NCBI GenBank assembly: GCA_002336915.1
Contig: DDET01000061.1
Span: 74,379-138,378, forward strand
From: Bacteroidetes bacterium UBA1947
Lineage (GTDB): Bacteria; Bacteroidota; Bacteroidia; Chitinophagales; Chitinophagaceae
Direction: 5' to 3'
DNA: 64,000 nt
The notes beneath the pieces were generated by a model. That model saw only the letters and a program-made list of their open reading frames with translations, was not told where the DNA came from and did no database searches. Of the stretch, positions 16,943-25,237 are shown piece by piece; the first letter of the stretch is position 1, and the number at the start of each line of letters is the position of its first letter. Both the position numbers and the translations under genes were made by a program.

Positions 16943-18811
16943 ATGCTTCGCAAAGTATTATATATCGTTTTTGGATTACTTGTTCTGCTTTTCGGTGACG
17001 CCGGAATGCTGAATGCCCAAAACCTGAATGGCGAAGTAATACAGGTGGCTGCGGACGCCCTTACGGTATTAAAATTCAACTCTGAAATAAAGCGTTACGA
17101 ACTTGGTGACAGGAATGGCTATACCTGCCAGGTAAGGGACAACGATAATTCGGTAGTGATAAAGACGCTGGCCGATAGCTGCGGGGCTACTAACCTGATA
17201 GTGACGGAAGGGAAGAGAAGCCATTATTTTATCATCCACTTTCTGAAGGACATAGACATTAATAAGACGAAGTTGTTCTATGATTACTCGGACCTGAAGG
17301 AGCTGAAAAGACTGGTGAGTAATGGTGAGGCCCTGGCATCGAATACGAAGGACGAGACAAAGGACGATAAGAAAGACAAAAAACAGCGGAAGAAGGAGAA
17401 GGAAGAGCTGGAAGCGAAAGCCAGGGAGGCAGAATGGCTGGCCCAGGACCAGAAACTGAAAGAGCAGGAAGCACTTGCTGCCAATAAACCGAAAGAGCAA
17501 GATGCAGTAGCCAGTGCTGCGGAGCCCGCCGGGAAAAAGAATAAGAAGAATGACAAGCCCCGGGAGCAGCCTGCGGAACCAGTAGCAAAACAAAACGATG
17601 AGGCTAAGACCGCAGGCGTAAACAATAATACCGCTGCCCCTTATAAAGAAGAGACTATAGCCAGTGCGCCGGAGCCAAAGGGTAAGAAGAATAAGAAGGA
17701 CGCCAAAGGAAAGGCAAAACAAACAGGGCCTAAGGAAGAGCCCGTGGTGGCTAATACTTTTACCGTAAAACAAGATACGATCAACGAGAACACAGGTGAG
17801 CCTATAGCGAGCGCACAGAGGCCAAAGGGTAAAAAGAATAAGCAAGATATTAAAGGGAAGCAAACCGAAGCTAAAGAACAGCCGGCAGCAGGGGCTAATA
17901 CTATTACCGTAAAGCAGGATACGATCAAAGAGCAAAAGGGTGAGCCTGTAGCCAGCGCGCAAGAACCTGCGGGGAAAAAGAATAAGAAAGACACAAAAGG
18001 GAGCGTGAAACAAACTGAGCCTAAGGAACAGCCTGTGGCAGCAACTACAAATAATACTACACAGTCGGACACGAATAAAGCCCAGCCTGTAGCAAGCGCG
18101 CAGGAACCTGCAGGTAAAAAGAACAAGAAGGATGCAAAGGGGAAAGTAAAGCCAGTTGAAACGAAGGAAGAACCTGTTGTGGCGATGGCTGAGCCTGAGA
18201 AGAAAGTAACACCGGCACCAAAGCAAGATGCCAAAAAGGATAGCATAGCAAACGCAAAGGCTGAAATGCAAAAGCTGGTGGCGAAGGAAAAGGAAAGGCA
18301 AGCATTGCTGAAAAAATACCCGAACATAAATTTTGCGGAGCCGCCTGACGGGCAAATGCTGACGGGTGATTTCTTTGTGCCGACGGACACGGCCGAGAAC
18401 TATACTGTGAGTGCAGCGATATTGCAGAAGGAAGCGGGCAAATTAAACATCACATCGACCAACGATAAGGGGCTGGAAGTAACGCTGCAGGACATAACCT
18501 TTAGCGGGGTTAACGCTTATATGCGCCTGCTGATAAGGAATAAGGGCAAGAATGAAGTGCCTGTAGGCAAGATGAATGTACAGTGGAATAAAAGCAGCGG
18601 AGGCAGCTATAATTTATTTGCCTGTTACGTGACAAGCTTCCCGATCATACCACCCGGAAAGGAGGTAACCATCGTATATTCAACAAGAGCTGTTAATGCG
18701 GGTAATAGCGATAATTTCATCTTCACGATGAATGACCGCCAGGATAAATTCAGTACGAATTTGAGTTTCGGTGGAGATGTCTATACGACCGCAATGGGCT
18801 GGAAGCCCTGA
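16943..18811 (+). CDS. secreted VirB9/TraN-like protein with lysine-rich repeat linker, in the T6SSiii locus
   Basis: A 622-residue exported protein with a signal peptide (about 1-25, ending MLNAQ). The N-terminal domain (about 30-125) has the strand pattern of conjugation TraN/DUF4138 and VirB9: a strand ending in LKFNSEIKRYELG, a middle VVIKTLADSCGATNLIVT, then HYFIIHFLKD. A long polar linker (about 135-470) starts with a Lys/Glu helix and contains five degenerate repeats. The C-terminal domain (about 490-622) has a second TraN-like pattern (VTLQDITFSGVNAYMRLLI, IIPPGKEVTIVYS). VirB9/TraN proteins form the outer-membrane-proximal part of type IV secretion channels. It lies alone between two minus-strand T6SS operons. 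Homology is inferred from pattern only; a lineage-specific TssR-like role is the main alternative. Confidence 0.7.
   Translation: MLRKVLYIVFGLLVLLFGDAGMLNAQNLNGEVIQVAADALTVLKFNSEIKRYELGDRNGYTCQVRDNDNSVVIKTLADSCGATNLIVTEGKRSHYFIIHFLKDIDINKTKLFYDYSDLKELKRLVSNGEALASNTKDETKDDKKDKKQRKKEKEELEAKAREAEWLAQDQKLKEQEALAANKPKEQDAVASAAEPAGKKNKKNDKPREQPAEPVAKQNDEAKTAGVNNNTAAPYKEETIASAPEPKGKKNKKDAKGKAKQTGPKEEPVVANTFTVKQDTINENTGEPIASAQRPKGKKNKQDIKGKQTEAKEQPAAGANTITVKQDTIKEQKGEPVASAQEPAGKKNKKDTKGSVKQTEPKEQPVAATTNNTTQSDTNKAQPVASAQEPAGKKNKKDAKGKVKPVETKEEPVVAMAEPEKKVTPAPKQDAKKDSIANAKAEMQKLVAKEKERQALLKKYPNINFAEPPDGQMLTGDFFVPTDTAENYTVSAAILQKEAGKLNITSTNDKGLEVTLQDITFSGVNAYMRLLIRNKGKNEVPVGKMNVQWNKSSGGSYNLFACYVTSFPIIPPGKEVTIVYSTRAVNAGNSDNFIFTMNDRQDKFSTNLSFGGDVYTTAMGWKP
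17507..18232 (+). repeat. five coding repeats of about 48 codons in the TraN-like protein
   Basis: Repeats begin at residues 189, 239, 288, 336 and 383, so the period shrinks evenly from 50 to 47 residues. Each has the form (V/I)ASAxxPxGKKNKxD followed by a Lys- and Gln-rich stretch and a Pro-rich PKEEPV-type segment. The DNA copies have diverged, so this is an old duplication kept in frame. Confidence 0.85.
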
Positions 18812-18816
18812 TAAGA

Positions 18817-19119
18817 TCAGCCGCCTATCATAACCGTGGGGCAACCCAAAATTATCTTACCCCCGTGTGCGGTAGAGTCCCCCATTCTTGCAGCAGGTTT
18901 TCCGCCGACGAGTACGGTTGCCGAACCAAGAATTATTGTATCCGGAGGACCCGTGCATACGCACATATCGCCCATTACCGCCGCGGGCTGACCGCCTATG
19001 AGTACGGTGGGGCAGCCTGGGCCGGAAACAGGACCGCCAACGTGGGGTATAGGAGGTACTCCCGGTGTTGCCATCGGGCATACATGCATATCGCCTATTC
19101 TTGCTGCGGGTTGTCCCAT
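18817..19119 (-). CDS. PAAR-domain spike-tip protein
   Basis: A 100-residue PAAR protein expected to cap the VgrG spike. Its three repeats are visible as PAARIGDMHVCPM, PAAVMGDMCVCTGPP and PAARMGDSTAHGG, with Cys and His residues positioned for the metal at the tip. It has no N- or C-terminal extension, so it carries no fused effector. It is the last gene of tssD2-vgrG-PAAR, starting 27 bp after vgrG. Its stop lies only 5 bp from the stop of the convergent TraN-like gene, leaving no room for a separate terminator or a downstream effector gene. Confidence 0.93.
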   Translation of the reverse strand: MGQPAARIGDMHVCPMATPGVPPIPHVGGPVSGPGCPTVLIGGQPAAVMGDMCVCTGPPDTIILGSATVLVGGKPAARMGDSTAHGGKIILGCPTVMIGG

Positions 19120-19146
19120 ATGAGTCGTTAATTCAAAATTACGATA

Positions 19147-21030
19147 TTAATTTATTTTCACCAGCGAGCCGGTAATGTTTGTAATGCCATTGCTCTTCAG
19201 TTCCACCTGTGCAGTACCTGAAACGGTTGTATTGACACCTTTGGCATCAAGACTAGTATCCGCATCTATGGCCACTTGCTGGCCCTTAATGTTCACTGCC
19301 TTCATAGTGCCTTCGAGGTTCAGTTCCTGGTTGGCCTTTATACTGATGTTCTCCGCCGTCATGTTTATAGATTGATCGGCCTTGATATCAATAGTCCCTT
19401 TTGATTCGATCGTTATTTTATTGCCGCTGCTCTCCAGCATTATTTTTGTTACCAGTTCGCCGTTGCTTAGCACACCAATTTTGATACTGTCTCCACTGTT
19501 CAGCTGTGTTACAGAATAGTTGTTGTCATCGCTGCCTGACTCCAGCCACATATAAGTATCGGAATCCTTCCGCTTTTGCAGCAGTGCATTAAAGGGACGC
19601 TGGTTGATAAAATTGTCGGTAATTATCAGTCCACCCTGGTCGTCGTCTATTTCAAGCCTGCGGCCATCTTTGGAGGATAGTATCTTCTTAAAATTGCTGG
19701 CGTGTTCGTGGCCCGATTTATTTTTATCGGTATGAAAGGCGCCAATAACGTATGGCTTATGCGGGTTGTTTTCTACAAAACCAACCATTACCTCTTCGTC
19801 AACTTCAGGCAGGAAGCGGAAGCCCTTATCTTTGCCTGCATAAGGTGTCATTACACTTATCCAGGGCGTGGATTCAGATTGCGGTTGCCATGCGAAGCGC
19901 ACCTTTATCCTGTCAAGGCCATCGGGGTCGTCGTTGTCTACTACCAGTGCAGCTTGTTCATAACAGGGCGCTGAAAGGATGGCATTGACATCTGTATATG
20001 GAGGTACGTCTATTTCAGTTGGAACGCCTGTAAACCTGCTAATGTAATTATGTTCATTTTCGCAGGAATGGTGTACTTCTGTGATATAATATTCCCCGGC
20101 GCTGCGATTCTGCTCATCCATTATTTTGATCTTGTCACCAAGATTCAGCACTGCTTCGTTGCTGGTTGCGGTTATGTACACTGTGGCGGCGGCAATCGCC
20201 CTGGACCTTTGCTGAGCGATAAAATCCAGCGTTTGACTGCTGCCCGCCCTCGGAACGTTAATGCCTGCTGAATCGTTCGGGAAAATATGCTCTCCGGCCT
20301 GAATGCCTGCATCGATAAGGCCCGAGCGTTCAGAACGTGCGTTCTGTGTTTTAGTGATCACTTCGCCTTTGAACCTGTCAAAACCGAAAGCGTTGAAGGA
20401 GGACTTGGCTATGGATGAACTGATCTGGACATTCTCTATTTCTACGCCTACGTGCAGGGTTTTTTCGCCGGAATTGGGATTGCCCAGGCGCATCTCTGTA
20501 CCATTATAGTAAAACCATTCTCCAAGGCCCACAGCTATCATCTTGTAAAAAGCGAAGGTGGTGCTGTTGTACTGGACGCTATACTGTATCTCGCTTGAGT
20601 GGTTAGGTGACAAGCTCAGGCGTGTGCCATTTGCCGTGTTGAGTGTGTTAAATATCTGGGTGACGGTTTTATCGGAGAAAGAATTGCATTCTTTTACATG
20701 GTCCAGCTTTACGAACAAGCCTTTGCCTGTGATATCATATTCCGAACCGAGCTGGTGTTCGTTCACGCATTTTATGGCACATATGATACCTTTAAACGTG
20801 TAGTTGTCGCCAATATGTATGGTCACTTCTTTAGACAAGGCCCTTTGGTAAAAGGATATATGATTGGCAAGGCTTACTTCGCCGCCTTCCGGGCGCCACC
20901 TGAACGAAAAGTCATTCACATCGGCCAGGTACTGATCAATAACAAGATCGGAGAACTGTACCTCTTCGTTTTCTCCTTCTACATTTATCCTGGTATGAAT
21001 AAGCTGAAAATCACCTGATCCGGGCGGCAT
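19147..21030 (-). CDS. tssI: T6SS spike protein VgrG/TssI
   Basis: A 627-residue spike. The N-terminal half corresponds to the gp27-like hub (HTRINVEGENEEVQF, later KGLFVKLDHVKE). An OB-fold gp5-like domain (about 350-430) contains RIKVRFAWQPQSESTPWISV and DEEVMVGFVENNPHKPYVIG, both diagnostic of VgrG. The C-terminus (about 520-627) is a beta-helix of short repeats ending in TGSLVKIN. No effector domain is appended. It sits between hcp2 and PAAR. Confidence 0.94.
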   Translation of the reverse strand: MPPGSGDFQLIHTRINVEGENEEVQFSDLVIDQYLADVNDFSFRWRPEGGEVSLANHISFYQRALSKEVTIHIGDNYTFKGIICAIKCVNEHQLGSEYDITGKGLFVKLDHVKECNSFSDKTVTQIFNTLNTANGTRLSLSPNHSSEIQYSVQYNSTTFAFYKMIAVGLGEWFYYNGTEMRLGNPNSGEKTLHVGVEIENVQISSSIAKSSFNAFGFDRFKGEVITKTQNARSERSGLIDAGIQAGEHIFPNDSAGINVPRAGSSQTLDFIAQQRSRAIAAATVYITATSNEAVLNLGDKIKIMDEQNRSAGEYYITEVHHSCENEHNYISRFTGVPTEIDVPPYTDVNAILSAPCYEQAALVVDNDDPDGLDRIKVRFAWQPQSESTPWISVMTPYAGKDKGFRFLPEVDEEVMVGFVENNPHKPYVIGAFHTDKNKSGHEHASNFKKILSSKDGRRLEIDDDQGGLIITDNFINQRPFNALLQKRKDSDTYMWLESGSDDNNYSVTQLNSGDSIKIGVLSNGELVTKIMLESSGNKITIESKGTIDIKADQSINMTAENISIKANQELNLEGTMKAVNIKGQQVAIDADTSLDAKGVNTTVSGTAQVELKSNGITNITGSLVKIN

Positions 21031-21064
21031 CTGTATCTGTTTAATTTTTTGAAAAAGAAATAAG

Positions 21065-21088
21065 CCCGGGATACAGGCGTATCCCGGG
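21065..21088 (-). terminator. terminator or attenuator between hcp2 and vgrG
   Basis: CCCGGGATA and TATCCCGGG form a perfect 9-bp GC-rich stem with a 6-nt loop. Read on the minus strand it is followed by CTTATTTCTTTTTC, as expected of an intrinsic terminator. It lies 19 nt past hcp2 and 34 nt before vgrG. Partial termination would give more Hcp than VgrG, matching the stoichiometry of the device. Confidence 0.8.
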
Positions 21089-21107
21089 AGCTACAAAGAC
21101 TTGTATA

Positions 21108-21494
21108 CTAAACCCATTCGTTAGTGTGCGTGCCGTTGCCCATGGTTATTTCTTTTGCCGAGATGGTAAAAGACATGGTCATTGGATTGGTATTAGCAGA
21201 ATGGAACATTTCCTCGTAACTTATCAGGTAACCTTCTTTCCATTTTAGTTCTTTCAAGGTAGCGTCAGAGTCGCGTTTGATGAATACGATGCTGCCGTCT
21301 TTCCGCTCAAAGTTGTTACACATCCACTCGAAGAAGTCGGTTTCAGCAGTGCTTTCAACCGTAACGTTGATCTTGCCACCGCGAGTGACAGAAGATGGAC
21401 GGCCGGTGGGGTCCACTTCCTGGTTCAGGCTATAATCGCAATCAAGAATATTCAATTCTTTGCCTGCCACTTTTAGTCTTGCTTTAAAGCTCAT
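21108..21494 (-). CDS. tssD: Hcp tube protein TssD (standard length)
   Basis: A 128-residue Hcp of the T6SSiii type (SFKARLKVAGKELNILDCDY at the N-terminus, FFEWMCNNFERKDGSIVFIK in the middle, MTMSFTISAKEITMGNG at the end). It forms hexameric rings stacked into the inner tube and is often exported in bulk. It is the first gene of the spike operon, with a terminator-like stem right behind it. It lacks the C-terminal extension of the other Hcp. Its upstream region is shared with tssG. Confidence 0.94.
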   Translation of the reverse strand: MSFKARLKVAGKELNILDCDYSLNQEVDPTGRPSSVTRGGKINVTVESTAETDFFEWMCNNFERKDGSIVFIKRDSDATLKELKWKEGYLISYEEMFHSANTNPMTMSFTISAKEITMGNGTHTNEWV

Positions 21495-21696
21495 AATCGG
21501 ATATATTAATGGTTAAATAATAATAGACGGATTCCTAAATTAAAACTTTTCCTACACATATTTGAGTAATTTTTTTTTAACGTAAAAAAAGAGCGATTCA
21601 ATTGGTATCTACAATTAATTATGTTATTTTTCTATTAAGAACCGTTGGCAGTAGCCATAATGCGCGTTCTTTTATACTTTCAGGCCGGATAAAAGT
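21495..21696. promoter_or_regulatory. divergent promoter region of the hcp2 and tssG operons
   Basis: 202 bp of very AT-rich DNA between divergent T6SS operons. It contains an A/T-only perfect hairpin, TTTTTTTA and TAAAAAAA around ACG (21572-21590). TATACTTTC near 21675 resembles a -7 element for tssG. No clean full promoter could be read in either direction. Confidence 0.5.
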
Positions 21697-22608
21697 ATGT
21701 TACCCCAAAACGACAAATACGAGGCTATAAATTACACTTTCCTGAGGGCGGAGGCACTTTGTGCCGACCTGCTAGGCAATGGCTTTTCTTTTAAAGACCT
21801 GGTTATCAAGCATGCAGGCTCGTTTAAAAAGAGCTATCGTAATGATGTTGAGTCGCTTAGCGTAGACAACATCGATGGTCCGGATAAGGCGAGGCTTGAA
21901 ATTGAGCTGAACAGGGACGGTATTTATGATCGCTTGCCCGAGGGCTTATTCCACCAAAGCAGGGGAAATGCCAACACGAGCGGCCTCGCAAAGATGGTGG
22001 AAGAATACAAACGCTATCGTGATGAGGAGAAAAATGCAAGGAAGTTCTTTCATCCGCTGGACCAGGAGCTGTTCCGGTATTCAGTGCTTGTGGAGCAGGA
22101 AGAGAGGAATCTGCAGATGGGCATGCTCAGGGGTAGCCTTGAACATACTTTTAATAAGTTTTGGGATATACCTGCCGGCTTGCCCGGGGGGCCTGCATCT
22201 GTGCTGGCACGCATCATGCCGTGGCTACACAGGATAAAGGGAGACAGGGTATTAACAGCAAAAGCACTTGGAATGATGCTGGAACTGCCGGTTTCTATAA
22301 AAGAATATTATGCAGAGGAGCAGCGCCGCGAAGAAAATGTATTCAGGCTGGGGGATGGGGAACTGGGCGTAGATACGGTGGTGGGAAATATGTTCATGGA
22401 ACCATCTCTATGCTGGGAGTTCACGATAGAGGACGTACCCGGTGATGAAATTGTTTCATACACCAATGAAAACCCCCATGCGCGCTTTTTAAAGCATTTT
22501 ACTGATGTGTTCATTCCTATAGAAATTGATGCGATATTTGTTTACGAATTAGAAACCACGGCAAACCGCGAGGAAGAAAATGTTTTGGGCTATAGCTTAA
22601 CTATTTAA
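21697..22608 (+). CDS. tssG: T6SS baseplate protein TssG (subtype iii)
   Basis: A 303-residue protein. The central segment (EERNLQMGMLRGSLEHTF, then ILARIMPWLHRIKGD-like sequence) and the C-terminal acidic strand-rich part (KHFTDVFIPIEIDAIFVYEL) match Bacteroidota TssG, which bridges TssF trimers in the baseplate. It is shorter than many TssG proteins and diverged. It opens the seven-gene operon tssG-N-K-O-P-E-F, 8 bp ahead of tssN. The assignment rests mostly on family resemblance and on its place among the other baseplate genes. Confidence 0.78.
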   Translation: MLPQNDKYEAINYTFLRAEALCADLLGNGFSFKDLVIKHAGSFKKSYRNDVESLSVDNIDGPDKARLEIELNRDGIYDRLPEGLFHQSRGNANTSGLAKMVEEYKRYRDEEKNARKFFHPLDQELFRYSVLVEQEERNLQMGMLRGSLEHTFNKFWDIPAGLPGGPASVLARIMPWLHRIKGDRVLTAKALGMMLELPVSIKEYYAEEQRREENVFRLGDGELGVDTVVGNMFMEPSLCWEFTIEDVPGDEIVSYTNENPHARFLKHFTDVFIPIEIDAIFVYELETTANREEENVLGYSLTI

Positions 22609-22615
22609 TACAGAG

Positions 22616-23473
22616 ATGGCGATCAAGTTGTTTTTAATGTACATGGGCGGTTTTCTCGGGGTCTCAATAGCCCTGCTGGCGATGGTAAAGCAATTTGCCG
22701 CCGACATAGCGGAATATGGGAAGAAGCCAGTTTTATACGGTGTCCTTTTAGCCCTTTGCACGGGTATATTATCATTTGGCGCTACCTATGCAAGTTCTGA
22801 TCTTTTTCTTGTGTTCTGGTTGATGGCAGCAATATTCCTTGTGTCGGGTATGGTCTATATGGGGGTGATGCATAGTAAGTTCTTCAAGCTAAAAGAAGAC
22901 AGCGATAAGAGTAAAGTATTTATCGGGGAGCTGATGTATATGCTGGCTATCATCTTTGTTACTATCGTAGTTTTTGCCTGCATGCAGTATTTCCTGCGCG
23001 ACCGGTTTTATCTTTTTTATCCTGTTTTGTTCAGTATCATCATGTTCGCTGTGCCTTTCCTGGTCAGCAATACATTCAACGCGGCGTATAACATACCTGC
23101 GGCCTATTATACCACATGGCAGTACCCGGTGAATAACCCGATAGACCCCCCGGATGATAATGGTAATGAACGGCTGGTGGTGATAGGTTTTGAGATAGGT
23201 AAGAAGATAAGCGATCAGCATAAGACATTTTTCAGGGCCAAGGCGCCGGAGGAGATACAGTTAGGTGAGTTGTTCTATCATTTCATCAACGACTATAATG
23301 AATTGCAGAGCGAGACACCAATACAATATATTAATGCGGAGAATGAACCGGTGGAGTGGTGGTTCAGGATAAAGACAAAATGGTACCAGCGCAACAGGAT
23401 ACTGGATCCCGGGCTGGCAATAAAGCATAATAAGATTAGCGAGAACTCAGTGATAATTTGTGAACGTATTTAA
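22616..23473 (+). CDS. tssN: T6SSiii inner-membrane protein TssN
   Basis: A 285-residue membrane protein with hydrophobic segments near residues 5-25, 40-58, 65-85, 105-125 and 132-152, followed by a soluble domain of about 130 residues (ERLVVIGFEIGKKISDQHKTF onward). This layout fits TssN, one of the T6SSiii-only proteins that replace the TssJLM membrane complex. The C-terminal domain should face the cytoplasm and touch the baseplate. It lies between tssG and tssK, 16 bp before tssK. Confidence 0.85.
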   Translation: MAIKLFLMYMGGFLGVSIALLAMVKQFAADIAEYGKKPVLYGVLLALCTGILSFGATYASSDLFLVFWLMAAIFLVSGMVYMGVMHSKFFKLKEDSDKSKVFIGELMYMLAIIFVTIVVFACMQYFLRDRFYLFYPVLFSIIMFAVPFLVSNTFNAAYNIPAAYYTTWQYPVNNPIDPPDDNGNERLVVIGFEIGKKISDQHKTFFRAKAPEEIQLGELFYHFINDYNELQSETPIQYINAENEPVEWWFRIKTKWYQRNRILDPGLAIKHNKISENSVIICERI

Positions 23474-23488
23474 TTATAAGCAAGCAGT

Positions 23489-24658
23489 ATGAGAGATAAT
23501 ATCAAACATTTCCCGGTCAACTGGATAGATGGAATGAAAATCAATAAGAATCATTTCATTGCCCAGGACGATGCGTGGAAAAATGCCTTGCAGGATGCAG
23601 CAAGTATGAACCTGTCGCCGATGAGATATGGCGTATTGCCATCATCGGTAGCGGGCGAGAGTACCTTTAATGTAAAGATATCCTTAGACAACCAGCATAC
23701 ACTTAGGGCCACCGTGCTTAGCTGCCATGCTGTTACGCAGGGCGGTGTGCGCATAGCGGTGCCTGCTTTGTCACAATCGGGACAAGGCGAAACGGATGGG
23801 GTACCTGCTACTTCTTTCCAGTTTTCGGCAGCGGCAGGTGAGAGCGCCTATTGGGTGGTGCTGACGGTTAATCCGTTTGAACGAGTACCTGCCGGCAGCC
23901 CTGATTTGTCGGAAAATCCACCAAGGTATCCCAGCGCCTTGCCAGCATATACAGTCCAGGTAGTGAGTGATAGCCAATACAAGCAATATGCTGACAGCCC
24001 GTATGCACTGACAATAGGTAAAGTGGCCATAAACGGAAATGACATAAGGGTAGAGGATGACTACATACCCCCCTGCATATCTATTAGTGCGCACCCGGAC
24101 CTACTGGCATTGCATGGGGAACTGGACCAGTTTTTAGGCGCGCTGGAAATGCGCTGCTCGCAGATAGTACAGAAGATATTTAAGAAGAGCCAGCAAAACG
24201 ACTTGTCGGAACTGGTGTTGTTCCTGTGTGACAGGGTGATACTATTCCTGGCGCAGGCCATCACTGACCTGAGGTGGAATATGATAGATGAGCCACCGGC
24301 CGCTCTATTCGCAAGCCTGGTGAACCTGGCGCGCGTGATTAAAAACACGATTGACCTGCGTATAGGCTCAGGTAAGGATGAACTAATGAATTACCTGAGT
24401 GAATGGTGTGAACTGAAGCAAGGGGAACTGGAAAACATGCTCAGTGCGCTCGCTAATCTCAGGTATTCTAATAACGACATCAACCAGAATATCAAGAAAA
24501 TTACTTCTTTCGTACGGGTTACAGGTAAGCTATTTGATACACTAAGTAACCTTGAGTTCATAGGGAAACGAAAGGAGACCGGCATATTTGTGAAAGAAGA
24601 ACAACCTGACGCAAATACACAGCAACAAAACAAAACCAAGAGACGCTTTTTTGGCTAG
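23489..24658 (+). CDS. tssK: T6SS baseplate connector TssK
   Basis: A 389-residue protein. The N-terminus contains VNWIDGMKINKNHFIAQDD, the TssK signature for the shell domain that grips TssFG. The middle is helical (QIVQKIFKKSQQNDLSELVL) and the C-terminal region forms the membrane-complex-binding head, ending with a basic tail (NKTKRRFFG). It links the baseplate to TssN in the envelope. It is shorter than the roughly 445 residues of subtype i, as usual in subtype iii. Confidence 0.87.
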   Translation: MRDNIKHFPVNWIDGMKINKNHFIAQDDAWKNALQDAASMNLSPMRYGVLPSSVAGESTFNVKISLDNQHTLRATVLSCHAVTQGGVRIAVPALSQSGQGETDGVPATSFQFSAAAGESAYWVVLTVNPFERVPAGSPDLSENPPRYPSALPAYTVQVVSDSQYKQYADSPYALTIGKVAINGNDIRVEDDYIPPCISISAHPDLLALHGELDQFLGALEMRCSQIVQKIFKKSQQNDLSELVLFLCDRVILFLAQAITDLRWNMIDEPPAALFASLVNLARVIKNTIDLRIGSGKDELMNYLSEWCELKQGELENMLSALANLRYSNNDINQNIKKITSFVRVTGKLFDTLSNLEFIGKRKETGIFVKEEQPDANTQQQNKTKRRFFG

Positions 24659-24687
24659 ACATTAACCGATAAGCAAAATATAATATT

Positions 24688-25206
24688 ATGAAGCCGATAA
24701 ATACAGCAGAGCGGAAAAAAGCATTTACCACTTTTTTGATCTTCTACATAGTAACAACGCTTGTTATACTCGTAGCGGTATATTTTGGTGTGCAGGTACC
24801 CTTTGCTCAAAATGATAAGCTGAAAGAGCAGATAGCGAAGTTTGAAAAAGAGAAGCAATTCACCGAGAACTTTTCGGGCGGACTGGCAGACACGAAAAAA
24901 TTGCTGGATTCGGTGAACAGGGCAGGAGTACAGCCGGAACTAGTGGATGGCAAAATATCGGACAACCTGAAGAAGCTGAACGCGATGATAGACAATGACT
25001 CTACATCGCAGAAAAAGTTTTTCCAGGACCTGGTACAGAACTTTGCCGACCTGCAGGTGGCGAAAAAACAGCTTAGGGATGCCAGCGGAAAAGATGCTAA
25101 CCTGAGCCAGTATTTGCAACAAATTGAAACACTGAAAAGTGATCTGAACCAGTCGAGATCGGAGGCAAATGCACTGAGATTACAAATAATGTCAAGCCAG
25201 AAATAA
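24688..25206 (+). CDS. tssO: T6SSiii membrane protein TssO
   Basis: A 172-residue single-pass protein: short basic cytoplasmic N-terminus (MKPINTAERKKAF), one membrane helix (about 14-36), then a charged periplasmic region with two coiled-coil stretches (about 40-65 and 105-168). This layout, directly before a PKD-containing TssP, fits TssO of the T6SSiii trans-envelope complex. Sequence conservation in the family is low, so position carries much of the weight. Confidence 0.78.
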   Translation: MKPINTAERKKAFTTFLIFYIVTTLVILVAVYFGVQVPFAQNDKLKEQIAKFEKEKQFTENFSGGLADTKKLLDSVNRAGVQPELVDGKISDNLKKLNAMIDNDSTSQKKFFQDLVQNFADLQVAKKQLRDASGKDANLSQYLQQIETLKSDLNQSRSEANALRLQIMSSQK

Positions 25207-25237
25207 ATTAATTTTTACAAGCGCATTAGCAATAAGA

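Noticed and set aside
17069..18355. 428-codon frame antisense to the TraN-like gene
   Set aside because: It is a shadow of the lysine-rich repeats; the translation is Leu/Phe/Arg-rich nonsense.
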